This document shows, in pieces, positions 25,708-34,588 of a stretch of 51,773 nt of DNA. Origin of the DNA: Nocardia veterana NBRC 100344 (lineage in GTDB: Bacteria; Actinomycetota; Actinomycetes; Mycobacteriales; Mycobacteriaceae); contig NZ_BAGM01000027.1 of assembly GCF_000308855.1 (NCBI RefSeq), positions 1 through 51,773 on the forward strand, given 5' to 3'. The stretch's first letter is position 1. Each line of letters opens with the position of its first letter. Position numbers and translations under genes: made by a program. The notes under the pieces are model-generated. The model was not told the DNA's origin and searched no databases. It saw only the letters and a list, made by a program, of their open reading frames with translations.

Positions 25708-27063
25708 TCAGGCAGTGAGGCGGTCGTCCTCGCTGATGAACCGCGTCGCGATCACACTGACCACCGCCGTGGCCGCGAGATATCCGCAGGCCAACCAGGG
25801 GGTTTTACCCCCGGCGGCGATCAGGGCGGTCACGATCATCGGGGTGATTCCGGAGGCGTAGATCCCGGACACCTGATAGACGAACGACAGACCCGTATAC
25901 CGCACCTCGGGCGGGTACAGCCCGGCGTACAACGTGCCTTGCGCACCGTAGAACAGGGCGTGCGCCACACCGAACACCGCGATGATCGCGATCGTGAACA
26001 CCACGATGTTGCCCACTTCGAACAGGGCGAACACGGGATAGACCAGCACCCCGTAGGCGGCGATGCCGGCGATGTAGATCCGTCGCGGTCCGAAGCGGTC
26101 GGTCAGGATTCCCGATACCGGAATCAGGGTCGCCATCACCAGGGCGGCGATGGTGACCGCCAGCAGCACCGGAACCTGCGCGAAGCCGAGATGTCCGGTG
26201 GCGAAGCTGATGGCGAAGACGCCCCAGGTGTTGAAGGCCGCGCCCTCACCCCAGCGCGAGAGCAATCCGAGCACCGTGTTGCGCCGGGTGCGCGCGTTCC
26301 GGAACAGTTCGACCACGGGCACTTTCGAGATCCGATTGAGCCGGTCGATCTCTCGGAAAGCCGGCGTCTCGTCGATCTTGAGCCGCACCACCAGTCCGAT
26401 CAGCACCAGAATCACGCTCGCGCCGAAGGCGATTCGCCAGCCGTAGGTGAGGAAGGCGTGCTCGCTCAACACCGAGCGCAGCAGGGCGAAGACGCCGGTG
26501 CCCAGCGCGAGACCGAGCGCCAGGCCGATCTGCGGATAGCTGCCGAACCGCCCCACCTTGCGGCGCGGGCTGTGCTCGACCGCCAGCAACACCGCGCCGG
26601 CCCATTCCCCGCCGAGGGCGAATCCCTGCAGAATTCGCAAGCACAGCAACAGGATCGGCGCGGCGATGCCGATCGCCGCGCTGGTGGGAAGCGCACCCAT
26701 CAGCGCGGTGGACACACCCATGATCGCCATCGTCAACGCCAGCGTCCGCTTGCGGCCGATCCGGTCACCGATATGGCCGAATACCAGGCCGCCGATCGGC
26801 CGCATCACGAATCCGACCGCGAAGGTCGCGAACGACAGCATCGTGCCGACGAACGCACTGGTATCGGGAAAGAACAGTTTGTTGAAGACGATGCCGGCCG
26901 CGGTCGAATAGAGGAAGAAGTCGTACCACTCCACGGTGGTGCCGATCAGGCTCGCCGCGACCGCGGTCCGGGTATCGAGGGTGCCGAGATGTTCCGCTTC
27001 GGTCCCGTCCGAGTTGCGCTCGCCGCCGCGCGCCTTCGCCGGCGCGGACTCCAGTAACGACAT
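25708..27063 (-). CDS. MFS transporter, metabolite:H+ symporter type
   Basis: This 451-residue transporter has twelve predicted membrane helices. TTVEWYDFFLYSTAAG at the first helix and the loop GHIGDRIGRKRTL identify the MHS branch (ProP/ShiA/KgtP-like), which imports organic acids or osmolytes with protons. RILQGFALGGEWAGAVLL at helix 4 is also typical. The substrate is unknown. The ATG follows GGGA. It lies downstream of, and on the same strand as, the GlxA-type regulator (86-nt gap), which may control it. Confidence 0.92.
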   Translation of the reverse strand: MSLLESAPAKARGGERNSDGTEAEHLGTLDTRTAVAASLIGTTVEWYDFFLYSTAAGIVFNKLFFPDTSAFVGTMLSFATFAVGFVMRPIGGLVFGHIGDRIGRKRTLALTMAIMGVSTALMGALPTSAAIGIAAPILLLCLRILQGFALGGEWAGAVLLAVEHSPRRKVGRFGSYPQIGLALGLALGTGVFALLRSVLSEHAFLTYGWRIAFGASVILVLIGLVVRLKIDETPAFREIDRLNRISKVPVVELFRNARTRRNTVLGLLSRWGEGAAFNTWGVFAISFATGHLGFAQVPVLLAVTIAALVMATLIPVSGILTDRFGPRRIYIAGIAAYGVLVYPVFALFEVGNIVVFTIAIIAVFGVAHALFYGAQGTLYAGLYPPEVRYTGLSFVYQVSGIYASGITPMIVTALIAAGGKTPWLACGYLAATAVVSVIATRFISEDDRLTA

Positions 27064-27149
27064 GGGGTCCCTTTCCGTCCGCCGTCGATTCGCGCAGTGA
27101 CATTAGGGCCCGGCAGGTACCTGCGGAAAGGGTTCGGATCAGTGAGATT

Positions 27150-28133
27150 TCAGCGCACCGAATGCGGCTGCCTCGACGCCGCGTGAAAGGTGCGGCGGTA
27201 GGCCAGCGGCGACACCCCGATCGCCTGATGCAGGTGCTGGCGTAGGGAGGCGCCGGTGGCGAAGCCGACCTCGAGGGCGATGCGGTCCACCGGCAGATCG
27301 GTCGATTCCAGGAGTTCGCGGGCACGAAAGACGCGCTGCTGGATGAGCCAGCGGCCCGGACTCATCCCGACCTCGTCGCGAAACCGGCGGGCGAAGGTGC
27401 GTCCGCTCATGCGGGCCCGCTCGGCCAGGTCCGCCATGGTGATCGGCAGATCCAGATGCTCGAGCGCCCACTGGCGGGCCGCGGCCGTACCCGCGGAACC
27501 GGGCGGGGGCACCGGTTGCTCGATGTACTGCGCTTGACCGCCCTCGCGCCACGGCGGCATCACGCAGCGCCGGGCCACCATATTGGCGACCTCGCTGCCG
27601 TGGTCGACGCGCACCAGGTGCAGGCACAGATCGATGCCGGCGGTGGCTCCGGCCGAGGTGAGAATGTCGCCGTCGTCGACGTACAGCACGTCCGGGTCCA
27701 GGCGCACCCGGGGAAAGGCCCGCCGCATCCGGTCGACGAGGTTCCAGTGTGTGGTCGCGGGCCGCTCGTCGAGCATGCCGATCGCGGCCAGTACCGCCGC
27801 GGCCGTGCACAGCGACACGATCCTGGTCCCCGGCCGGATCCGGCCGAGCGCTCGCGCGACCGCCGGCGGCACCGCACCGGCCAGGTAGGGGGAAATCTCA
27901 CACGGCGGAATCACCACGGTCCCGGCGGTTTCCAGCGCCGTGGCGTCGTGCTGCACGACCACCGAAAAGTCCGCGCTGCTGCGCACCGGCTGCCCGTCCA
28001 CGGAACAGGTCAGCACCTCGTAGCAGTCGGCGGCGACACCGAACACCCGTGCGGGAATGCCCATTTCGAACGGATAGACCCCGTCCAGTGCGAGTACCAC
28101 CACCCGGTGCCGCTGTGACCGCTCCGACTGCAT
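27150..28133 (-). CDS. GlxA-type AraC-family regulator with DJ-1/PfpI domain
   Basis: This 327-residue regulator has an N-terminal DJ-1/PfpI-like domain (about residues 10-185; nucleophile-elbow region IVSLCTAAAVLAAIG) and a C-terminal AraC double helix-turn-helix (about 225-315: ADLAERARMSGRTFARRF and LPVDRIALEVGFATGASLRQHLHQAIGVSPLAYRR). These proteins respond to small metabolites. Neighbours suggest control of the downstream MFS transporter and the divergent oxidoreductase gene. The start is supported by TAGAAT 6 nt upstream. Confidence 0.92.
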   Translation of the reverse strand: MQSERSQRHRVVVLALDGVYPFEMGIPARVFGVAADCYEVLTCSVDGQPVRSSADFSVVVQHDATALETAGTVVIPPCEISPYLAGAVPPAVARALGRIRPGTRIVSLCTAAAVLAAIGMLDERPATTHWNLVDRMRRAFPRVRLDPDVLYVDDGDILTSAGATAGIDLCLHLVRVDHGSEVANMVARRCVMPPWREGGQAQYIEQPVPPPGSAGTAAARQWALEHLDLPITMADLAERARMSGRTFARRFRDEVGMSPGRWLIQQRVFRARELLESTDLPVDRIALEVGFATGASLRQHLHQAIGVSPLAYRRTFHAASRQPHSVR

Positions 28134-28139
28134 GGCACG

Positions 28140-28145
28140 ATTCTA
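28140..28145 (-). promoter_or_regulatory. Leaderless -10 hexamer (TAGAAT) for the GlxA-type gene
   Basis: TAGAAT, 6 nt, then ATG at 28133 on the minus strand. The 69-bp gap to the divergent oxidoreductase gene must hold both promoters. Confidence 0.55.
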
Positions 28146-28202
28146 TCGAATGTTGTCTTTTATGCCATTTTCCTGCCGGCCGCTGCCGGGCACGCTGAGG
28201 GC

Positions 28203-29165
28203 ATGACGAACGACACGATTCCCGCCACCATGCGAGCGATCGCTCAGGACACGCTCGGCGGCCCCGAGGTGCTGCACGAGGTCCGGCGCCCGGTGCCGCA
28301 ACCGGGAGCGAGCGAGATCTTGGTGCGGGTACGAGCAACCGGCCTCAACCCGACCGACTGGAAGCACCGCAGCACGCCGGGACTGATGTTGCCGCCGCCG
28401 CCCTTCGTGCTCGGCTGGGACGTGGCCGGCGAAGTGGTCGCGACCGGTCCCGGGGTCACCCTGTTCACCCCCGGTGATGTGGTGTTCGGCATGCTGCCGT
28501 ACCCGCACGGCCACGGTGCCGCCGCCGAGTACGTCACCGGACCGGCCCGCGCCTTCGCCCGGAAGCCGGACAACCTCGACGTGGTTCAGGCCGGCGCCGT
28601 GCCGTTGGCCGCGCTGACCGCGTGGCAGGCGCTCGTCGACACCGCGAATGTGCAAGCCGGACAGCGGGTTCTGATCCACGCCGCCGCGGGCGGCGTCGGA
28701 CATTTCGCGGTGCAGATCGCCAAGGCTCGCGGCGCGTTCGTGATCGGTACCGCGAGTGCCGCGAACCACGACATCGTGCGCGAGCTCGGTGCCGACGAGG
28801 CGATCGATTACCGCACCACGGATTTCACCACCGCGGTCCGCGATGTCGATGTGGTGGTGGACCCGCTCGGCCCCGACAGTGCGCTGCGCTCGTTGCGCAC
28901 CCTGCGGCCCGGGGGTCTCCTCGTCTCGCTGCGCATGTTCGACACCGCCCAGCTGGACGCCACCGCCGAAAAACTCGGTGTGCGAGCCTGTTTCATGCTC
29001 GTCGAGGCCGACCGTGCGGGCATGGTGGAGATCGCCGAGCTGGTCGCGGCCGGATTGCTGCGCCCGGTGATCGCGGGTGCCTTCCCGCTCGCCGAGGCCG
29101 CGAAGGCGCATGCCCTCGGCGACACCGGGCGAACCGTCGGGAAGCTGGTCCTCACGATCGACTGA
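28203..29165 (+). CDS. NADP-dependent MDR oxidoreductase, quinone-oxidoreductase-like
   Basis: This 320-residue protein has a GroES-like N-terminal domain (VRATGLNPTDWKHR, GWDVAGEVVATG) and a Rossmann domain with the AAGGVGHFAVQIAKARGA nucleotide-binding turn. No structural or catalytic zinc Cys set is present, as in the quinone oxidoreductase (QOR) branch of MDR enzymes, which reduce quinones or enones with NADPH. The ATG follows GAGGGC. It is divergent from the GlxA-type regulator, which may control it. Confidence 0.9.
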   Translation: MTNDTIPATMRAIAQDTLGGPEVLHEVRRPVPQPGASEILVRVRATGLNPTDWKHRSTPGLMLPPPPFVLGWDVAGEVVATGPGVTLFTPGDVVFGMLPYPHGHGAAAEYVTGPARAFARKPDNLDVVQAGAVPLAALTAWQALVDTANVQAGQRVLIHAAAGGVGHFAVQIAKARGAFVIGTASAANHDIVRELGADEAIDYRTTDFTTAVRDVDVVVDPLGPDSALRSLRTLRPGGLLVSLRMFDTAQLDATAEKLGVRACFMLVEADRAGMVEIAELVAAGLLRPVIAGAFPLAEAAKAHALGDTGRTVGKLVLTID

Positions 29166-29215
29166 CGGTCGCGTGACCGAGTCGTGCGGGTGCAAGCCCA
29201 TCGCATCGCATCGGA

Positions 29216-29281
29216 TCTAGCAACACTAGACACTCTAGCGATATGCATGCTACCGTCGCTTCTGTGCCTAGCGTTGCTAGA
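29216..29281. promoter_or_regulatory. CTAG-rich operator cluster upstream of the PPOX-type gene
   Basis: CTAG, a rare tetramer in such genomes, occurs five times at 29217, 29226, 29235, 29268 and 29277. Neighbours in each group are exactly 9 nt apart. They form the inverted repeats TCTAGCAACACTAGA (29216-29230), CTAGACACTCTAG (29226-29238) and CTAGCGTTGCTAG (29268-29280). A TACCGT hexamer (29251-29256) lies between the two groups and could be the -10 of the gene at 29379. This looks like a two-site operator; the regulator is not in the immediate neighbourhood. Confidence 0.65.
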
Positions 29282-29378
29282 ATTCGAGGTGGCAAGGGTT
29301 GGTCCCGAGCTTCCCGAAGCACGACTCCGGCCGACCGCCGGAGATCTCCGCTGTCGATTCATCGAGGAGTAACCGGCA

Positions 29379-29777
29379 ATGACCTTCACCAGCAATGAAC
29401 AGCAGTTCCTCGCGGAGGCCGGGATCGGCCGGCTGGCGACGGTGTCGCCCGACGGTGTGGTGCAGAACAATCCCACCAACTACCGGGTGAACGCCGACGG
29501 CACGATCGATATCGGGGGTATGCGCATGCGGGCCAGTCGCAAGTACCGCAACGTCGCGGCGGGCAGCCGGGTGTCGTTCGTCGTCGATCAGCAGGTTTCC
29601 TTGGAGCCGTACGTGATTCGCGGCATCGAGGTGCGCGGCACGGCCGAGGTTCTCGACGATGCGGAGCCGCCGTTCCCGCAGCAGGAACGCGCGGTCATCC
29701 GCATTCGCCCCGAGCGGATCATCTCCTGGGGCATCGACGGCGGCCCCTTCGACTTCGCCGGTCGCGGCGTCGGATAG
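29379..29777 (+). CDS. PPOX-class F420-dependent oxidoreductase family protein
   Basis: This 132-residue split-beta-barrel protein belongs to the pyridoxamine-oxidase-like/F420-dependent family: GIGRLATVSPDGVVQNNPTNY, MRMRASRKYRNVAAGSRVSFVVD and an IRIRPERIISWG strand. Such proteins bind F420, FMN or haem-derived ligands; the cofactor is not certain. The ATG has GAGGAG upstream. An operator-like cluster about 100-160 nt upstream suggests tight control. The next gene region is the dnaE2 promoter. Confidence 0.88.
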   Translation: MTFTSNEQQFLAEAGIGRLATVSPDGVVQNNPTNYRVNADGTIDIGGMRMRASRKYRNVAAGSRVSFVVDQQVSLEPYVIRGIEVRGTAEVLDDAEPPFPQQERAVIRIRPERIISWGIDGGPFDFAGRGVG

Positions 29778-29896
29778 AGCAGCGCCGACGAGTCCGTGCG
29801 GAGGGTCGGTGCCGCCCGGTGCTACCGCGTCCGGCTGGGGCGGCCGCCTGATCCGGGTAGGCGCTGTCGGGTCTGCGCGCGGGTAGGCGCACCGGA

Positions 29897-29902
29897 TATG
29901 AT
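29897..29902 (+). promoter_or_regulatory. -10 hexamer of dnaE2 (TATGAT)
   Basis: TATGAT fits the -10 consensus and places the transcript start inside the adjacent LexA box, so LexA binding would block initiation. Confidence 0.55.
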
Positions 29903-29907
29903 CGAAA

Positions 29908-29923
29908 TCGAATATATGTTCGA
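29908..29923. promoter_or_regulatory. SOS (LexA) box upstream of dnaE2
   Basis: TCGAATATATGTTCGA differs by one base from TCGAAC-N4-GTTCGA. It ends 19 nt before the dnaE2 ATG at 29943, between the -10 hexamer and the ribosome-binding site. Confidence 0.92.
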
Positions 29924-29942
29924 TCTCGGCGAGGTGTGCGGT

Positions 29943-32900
29943 ATGGGCTGGGGAAACGGTCCGCCGACCTGGGCGGAAATGGAGCGGGTGCTCTCCGGTC
30001 TACCCGGGCGCGGGTCCGGCCCGCCGGGCGACGGGGGCGACAGCCCGGCGTGGTCGCGGACCCGCGGAACCTACCGAGCGGGTTCGCGACCGCCGCAGGG
30101 CGGGCCGGTGGTTCCGTATGCGGAATTGCATGCCCATTCGGCCTACAGCTTCCTCGACGGAGCCTGCCAGCCCGAGGAGTTGGTGGAGGAGGCGGTGCGG
30201 CTCGGCCTGGAGGCACTGGCGCTGACCGATCACAACGGCTTCTACGGGGTGGTGCGCTTCGCCGAGGCCGCTGCCGAATGGGGGTTGCCGACGGTATTCG
30301 GCGCCGAATTGTCGCTCGGTGAAACCGGCGACGCGGCAACGATATTCGGGTCCGCGCCGCCGGCCGACTCCGCCCCGCGCACCGGGGAACCCGACCCGGC
30401 CGGACCGCATCTGCTGGTGCTCGCGCGGGGGCAGGAAGGCTATCGGCGGCTGTCTCGGGAAATGTCGGCCGCCCATATGGTGGCCGGTGAGAAGGGCATT
30501 CTGCGCTACGACCTGGATCGGCTCGCCGCCGCCGCGGACGGGCACTGGCAGATTCTCACCGGCTGCCGCAAAGGCCATGTGCGCCGGGCGCTCGAGCGCG
30601 GCGACGCCGAGGCGCTGGCGGCCTTGCGTGATCTGATGGATCGCTTCGGATCCGATCGGGTGAGCGTCGAACTCACCCACCACGGCGGCCCCGAGGACGA
30701 GGAGCGCAACGCGCGGCTGATCACCCTCGCCGAGCGGCTGAAACTACCGGTGATCGCTACCACCGCGGCGCACTTCGCCGCACCCGCGCAGCGGCGGCGG
30801 GCCATGGCGCTGGCGGCGATCCGGGCTCGGCGCAGTCTGGACGAGATCGACGGCTGGCTGCCGCCCGCCGGAGGTGCGCACCTGCGTTCGGGCGCGGAGA
30901 TGCTGCGGTTCTTCCCCGATTGCCCGCAGGCGGTGACCGGCGCCGCCGAACTCGCCCGCGAATGCGCCTTCGATCTGCGGTTGATCGCGCCGGAACTACC
31001 GCCGTGCGACGTGCCCGCCGGGCACGACGAGAATTCCTGGCTTCGCAAACTCACCCTCGACGGCGCGCTCGAGCGCTACGGACCACCGGAACGAAATCCC
31101 AAGGCATATCGGCAGATCGAACACGAACTGCGCATCATCACCGAGTTGAAGTTCCCCGGCTACTTCCTGATCGTGCACGATATCGTCGATTTCTGCCGGC
31201 GCAACGACATCCTGTGCCAGGGCCGGGGATCGGCGGCCAATTCGGCGGTCTGTTACGCGATCGGCATCACCAATGTGGATCCGGTCGCCAACGATCTGCT
31301 GTTCGAACGCTTCCTCGCGCCCGAACGGGACGGGCCGCCCGATATCGATCTCGATATCGAATCCGATCGCCGGGAGGAGGCGATTCAGCACGTCTACTCC
31401 AGATACGGCCGCGAGTACGCCGCCCAGGTCGCGAATGTGATCACCTATCGCGGTAAGTCGGCGGTGCGCGATGCTGCTCGCGCACTGGGTTTTTCGCCGG
31501 GCCAGCAGGATGCGTTCGGCAAACAGGTGAGCCGGTGGACCGGAGTGGCCGCGGAGACACATACCGATATCCCGCCGCGCGTGCTCGAGTTGGCCGGTGA
31601 GATCGAAGGGCTGCCCCGGCATCTGGGTATTCATTCCGGAGGAATGGTGATCTGCGATCGGCCGATCGCCGACGTCTGTCCGGTGGAATGGGCGCGGATG
31701 GCCGGCCGCAGCGTGTTGCAATGGGACAAGGACGATTGTGCCGCAGCGGGTTTGGTGAAATTCGATCTGCTCGGGCTGGGCATGCTGTCGGCGCTGCACT
31801 ACATGATCGACCTGGTGCACGAGCACAAGGGGGAGAAAATCGAATTGCACGCCCTGGATCTCACCGAACCCGGCGTGTACGAGATGCTGGCGCGGGCGGA
31901 TTCGGTGGGGGTCTTCCAGGTGGAGTCCCGGGCGCAGATGGCGACCCTGCCGCGGCTGCGTCCGCGCGGTTTCTACGATCTGGTCGTGGAGGTCGCGCTG
32001 ATCCGGCCCGGTCCCATTCAGGGTGGTTCGGTGCACCCCTATATTCGCCGCCGCAACGGCCGTGAAGAGGTGACCCTCGATCATCCGGCGTTGAAGAATT
32101 CGCTGGCCCGGACGCTCGGCATTCCGCTGTTCCAGGAGCAACTCATGCAGATGGCGGTCGATATCGCGGGATTCACGGCGGCGGAGGCGGACCAGCTGCG
32201 CCGGGCGATGGGTTCCAAACGCTCGACCCAGCGCATGGAACGACTACGGGAACGTTTCTACCAGGGCATGCGCGATTTGCACGGCATCACCGGTGAGCTG
32301 GCCGACCGCATCTACGAGAAGATCTATGCCTTCGCGAATTTCGGCTTCCCGGAAAGCCATTCGCAGAGTTTCGCCGCCCTGGTGTTCTATTCGGCCTGGT
32401 TCAAACTGCACCACCCGGCCGCCTTCTGCGCGGGTCTGCTGAATGCACAGCCGATGGGTTTCTACTCGCCGCAATCGCTGGTGGCCGATGCTCGGCGGCA
32501 CGGGGTCGTGGTGCACGGGCCCGATGTCAATCACAGCCTCGCCGGGGCCACCTTGGAAGAGCGCGGCACCCAGGTCCGCTTGGGTCTGTCGTCGGTCCGG
32601 CACATCGGTGACGAGCTGGCCGAAAAGATCGTCGCGGCACGGGCTTCCGGTCCGTACCGGTCGTTTCTGGATCTGACCGGTCGGGTGGAATTGACCGTGC
32701 CGCAGGCCGAGGCGCTGGCCACCGCAGGCGCGCTGGGGAGTATCGGATCCGATTCCGGACGGGGGCTGGAGCGGCGGGAGGCGCTGTGGGCGGCCGGTGC
32801 GGCCGCGGGAGAGCGAGCCGACCGATTGCCGGGGACCGGTGCGATCACCGATGCGCCGGTGCTGCCCGGTATGAGCGATGTGGAAATGGCGGCCGCGGAT

Positions 32901-33284
32901 GTGTGGGCGACCGGAGTGTCACCCGGCAGCTATCCCACCGAATTCCTGCGCTCGCGTCTGGACGAACTCGGCGCCGTCCCCGCGGATCGGCTGCTCGCGG
33001 TACCGGACGGATCGAAGGTGCTGATCGGCGGTGCGGTGACGCATCGGCAGCGACCGGCCACCGCGTCCGGGGTCACCTTCGTCAACCTGGAGGACGAAAC
33101 GGGCATGGTGAACGTCGTGTGCTCGGTGGGGTTGTGGCGGCGGTACCGCCGGATCGCCCAGGGAGCGACCGCCCTGCTGATCCGCGGCCGGGTGCAGAAC
33201 GCCGAGGGCGTGGTGAGTGTGGTGGCCGAGCACCTGCAACGACTGGAGTTGCGGATGCCCTCGAAATCTCGCGATTTCCGCTGA
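29943..33284 (+). CDS. dnaE2: Error-prone DNA polymerase III alpha subunit DnaE2
   Basis: DnaE2 is the catalytic subunit of the damage-induced mutasome with ImuA' and ImuB. The 1113-residue protein has an N-terminal PHP domain (AELHAHSAYSFLDGA, LALTDHNGFYG), the C-family polymerase core with the catalytic Asp cluster PDIDLDIESDR at about residues 466-474, helix-hairpin-helix repeats and a C-terminal OB fold (VTFVNLEDETGMVNVVC). ATG 29943 follows GAGG at 8-nt spacing and the LexA box; earlier in-frame starts lie upstream of the promoter. The gene is about 7.5 kb downstream of imuB rather than adjacent to it. Confidence 0.96.
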   Translation: MGWGNGPPTWAEMERVLSGLPGRGSGPPGDGGDSPAWSRTRGTYRAGSRPPQGGPVVPYAELHAHSAYSFLDGACQPEELVEEAVRLGLEALALTDHNGFYGVVRFAEAAAEWGLPTVFGAELSLGETGDAATIFGSAPPADSAPRTGEPDPAGPHLLVLARGQEGYRRLSREMSAAHMVAGEKGILRYDLDRLAAAADGHWQILTGCRKGHVRRALERGDAEALAALRDLMDRFGSDRVSVELTHHGGPEDEERNARLITLAERLKLPVIATTAAHFAAPAQRRRAMALAAIRARRSLDEIDGWLPPAGGAHLRSGAEMLRFFPDCPQAVTGAAELARECAFDLRLIAPELPPCDVPAGHDENSWLRKLTLDGALERYGPPERNPKAYRQIEHELRIITELKFPGYFLIVHDIVDFCRRNDILCQGRGSAANSAVCYAIGITNVDPVANDLLFERFLAPERDGPPDIDLDIESDRREEAIQHVYSRYGREYAAQVANVITYRGKSAVRDAARALGFSPGQQDAFGKQVSRWTGVAAETHTDIPPRVLELAGEIEGLPRHLGIHSGGMVICDRPIADVCPVEWARMAGRSVLQWDKDDCAAAGLVKFDLLGLGMLSALHYMIDLVHEHKGEKIELHALDLTEPGVYEMLARADSVGVFQVESRAQMATLPRLRPRGFYDLVVEVALIRPGPIQGGSVHPYIRRRNGREEVTLDHPALKNSLARTLGIPLFQEQLMQMAVDIAGFTAAEADQLRRAMGSKRSTQRMERLRERFYQGMRDLHGITGELADRIYEKIYAFANFGFPESHSQSFAALVFYSAWFKLHHPAAFCAGLLNAQPMGFYSPQSLVADARRHGVVVHGPDVNHSLAGATLEERGTQVRLGLSSVRHIGDELAEKIVAARASGPYRSFLDLTGRVELTVPQAEALATAGALGSIGSDSGRGLERREALWAAGAAAGERADRLPGTGAITDAPVLPGMSDVEMAAADVWATGVSPGSYPTEFLRSRLDELGAVPADRLLAVPDGSKVLIGGAVTHRQRPATASGVTFVNLEDETGMVNVVCSVGLWRRYRRIAQGATALLIRGRVQNAEGVVSVVAEHLQRLELRMPSKSRDFR

Positions 33285-33427
33285 ACCGGGTGCGTCTTTC
33301 GCTACGGGGTGCGGCTGTGTGATCGAACGTGACACCGGTCGTGGTGCCTGGCTACTGTTCGAAAAGAGTTCGGTAGTCACGCTTTTCACGCTGCGTTCCA
33401 GATTCGGATTCATCACAGGGGGGCGAT
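33285..33427 (+). other. Intergenic region after dnaE2
   Basis: No gene is seen in these 143 bp. The right end carries a G-rich ribosome-binding-like run (AGGGGGG) before the ATG at 33428. Confidence 0.4.
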
Positions 33428-33644
33428 ATGACCGAGGCCGGCGCCGTCGACACGAGCGCACACAGCCGGGGTGGGCCGCGCAGCCTGCGTCGCAGGGTCG
33501 CCGCCGCGGATCTCGAGGTGGAGGTGCGCCGCGACGGATCGGGCCCGGCGAATGCCGGGTCCGGGGATCTGATCACCATCACGAGTACCCGCGAACGGAT
33601 TGCTGGCGCACGATGTGGTCGACGTACGGGTCCGTACCGGCTGA
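33428..33644 (+). pseudogene. Small unknown gene with a probable frameshift
   Basis: The frame begins MTEAGAVDTSAHSRGG behind a G-rich ribosome-binding site and reads well to ITITSTRER at about 33598. Staying in frame then gives a Cys/Arg-rich, non-protein-like stretch that runs into the DUF167 gene. Moving one base on (skipping the A at 33599) gives LLAHDVVDVRVRTG and a TGA at 33642-33644, a natural-looking end. This suggests a 72-residue gene interrupted by a one-base insertion, or a sequencing error. The family is not recognised. Confidence 0.4.
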
Positions 33645-33712
33645 GGGTCCGCCGCGCGCGGGCGGCTACTCTGCCGGAACACGCTTCCAGCAGAACTACC
33701 GAGGAGCAGCCG

Positions 33713-33943
33713 GTGGCGACCGTGGTCCGCGCGACCATCAAACCCAACAGCCGCAAGGGCCCACTCGTCGAAACTCTCGACGACGGCACGCTGCAGCTGT
33801 ACGTTCGCGCCCCCGCGGTGGAAGGTAAGGCCAACAGGGCCGCCGTCGAATTGCTGGCCGAGCATTACGGCGTGGCCAAATCGGCGGTGCGTCTCACCGC
33901 CGGCGCCACCTCCCGGTTCAAACGCTTCGAAATCGACGACTGA
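33713..33943 (+). CDS. DUF167 (YggU) family protein
   Basis: This 76-residue protein is a compact DUF167 domain: KPNSRKGP, LYVRAPAVEGKANRAAVELLAEHYGVAKSAVRLTAGATSRFKRFEI. The KANxAxxELLA helix is the family signature. The function of the family is unknown. GTG 33713 has GAGGAG at 6-nt spacing; the frame is open further upstream, but that part belongs to the small unknown gene. It is convergent with trmL. Confidence 0.88.
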   Translation: MATVVRATIKPNSRKGPLVETLDDGTLQLYVRAPAVEGKANRAAVELLAEHYGVAKSAVRLTAGATSRFKRFEIDD

Positions 33944-33969
33944 TTACGACGGTTACGCCGCGCCCGGAA

Positions 33970-34434
33970 CTACACCGCGCCCGGAAACCCGAGCTGCCGC
34001 CACGCCTCGTACACCGCGACCGCGGCGGCATTGGACAGGTTCATCGACCGGCGTCCCGGCAGCATCGGAATGCGCACCTGCTCGGTGATGTGCGGATCGG
34101 CCAGCACCTCGGCCGGTAATCCGGTCGGTTCCGGCCCGAACAGCAGCACGTCTCCGGGCCGATAGGCGATATCGGTGTTGTGGGTGGTGGCGTGGGTGGT
34201 GAAGGCGAAGACCCGCTCGGGTCGCAGCGCTTTCCATGCGGCCGTGAGGTTTTCGTGCACGGTGACGACCGCGAGATCGTGATAGTCCAGCCCGGCGCGA
34301 CGCAGCTTCGGTTCCGACAGATCGAATCCGAGCGGTTCGACCAGATGTAGTTCACAACCCGTGCCGGCCGCCAAGCGGATCGCATTCCCGGTATTCGGGG
34401 GGATTCGCGGTTCGAAGAACACCAGCTTGAGCAC
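33970..34434 (-). CDS. trmL: tRNA (cytidine(34)-2'-O)-methyltransferase TrmL
   Basis: TrmL methylates the ribose of wobble C/U34 in certain leucine tRNAs using SAM. The 154-residue SPOUT protein has motif 1 LVFFEPRIPPNTGNAIRLAA, motif 2 LLFGPEPTGLP and motif 3 IPMLPGRRSMNLSNAAAVAVYE, which form the knotted SAM site. The length is that of minimal one-domain TrmL. GTG at 34434 is chosen because TACCGT lies 6 nt before it and the conserved sequence starts there; ATG 34467 is possible. Confidence 0.92.
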   Translation of the reverse strand: MLKLVFFEPRIPPNTGNAIRLAAGTGCELHLVEPLGFDLSEPKLRRAGLDYHDLAVVTVHENLTAAWKALRPERVFAFTTHATTHNTDIAYRPGDVLLFGPEPTGLPAEVLADPHITEQVRIPMLPGRRSMNLSNAAAVAVYEAWRQLGFPGAV

Positions 34435-34440
34435 ACGCAG

Positions 34441-34446
34441 ACGGTA
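34441..34446 (-). promoter_or_regulatory. Leaderless -10 hexamer (TACCGT) for trmL
   Basis: TACCGT, 6 nt, then GTG at 34434 on the minus strand. Confidence 0.5.
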
Positions 34447-34588
34447 CCTGCCTCCGTCGCGCATCACGCAGCGACCGGGTCGGAATCCGTTGTCTGCTAT
34501 TGTGACCGAAGGTCGTCGGTGTGACGGCCGGTCCGTTCCATCGGTGCTGGATATCCGGTATCCGACGCGTTTTCCGGGAGGTGGGTTG

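Noticed and set aside
29184..29372. 62-codon frame between the oxidoreductase and PPOX-type genes
   Set aside because: It lies over the CTAG operator cluster, has no ribosome-binding site and its translation has no domain features.
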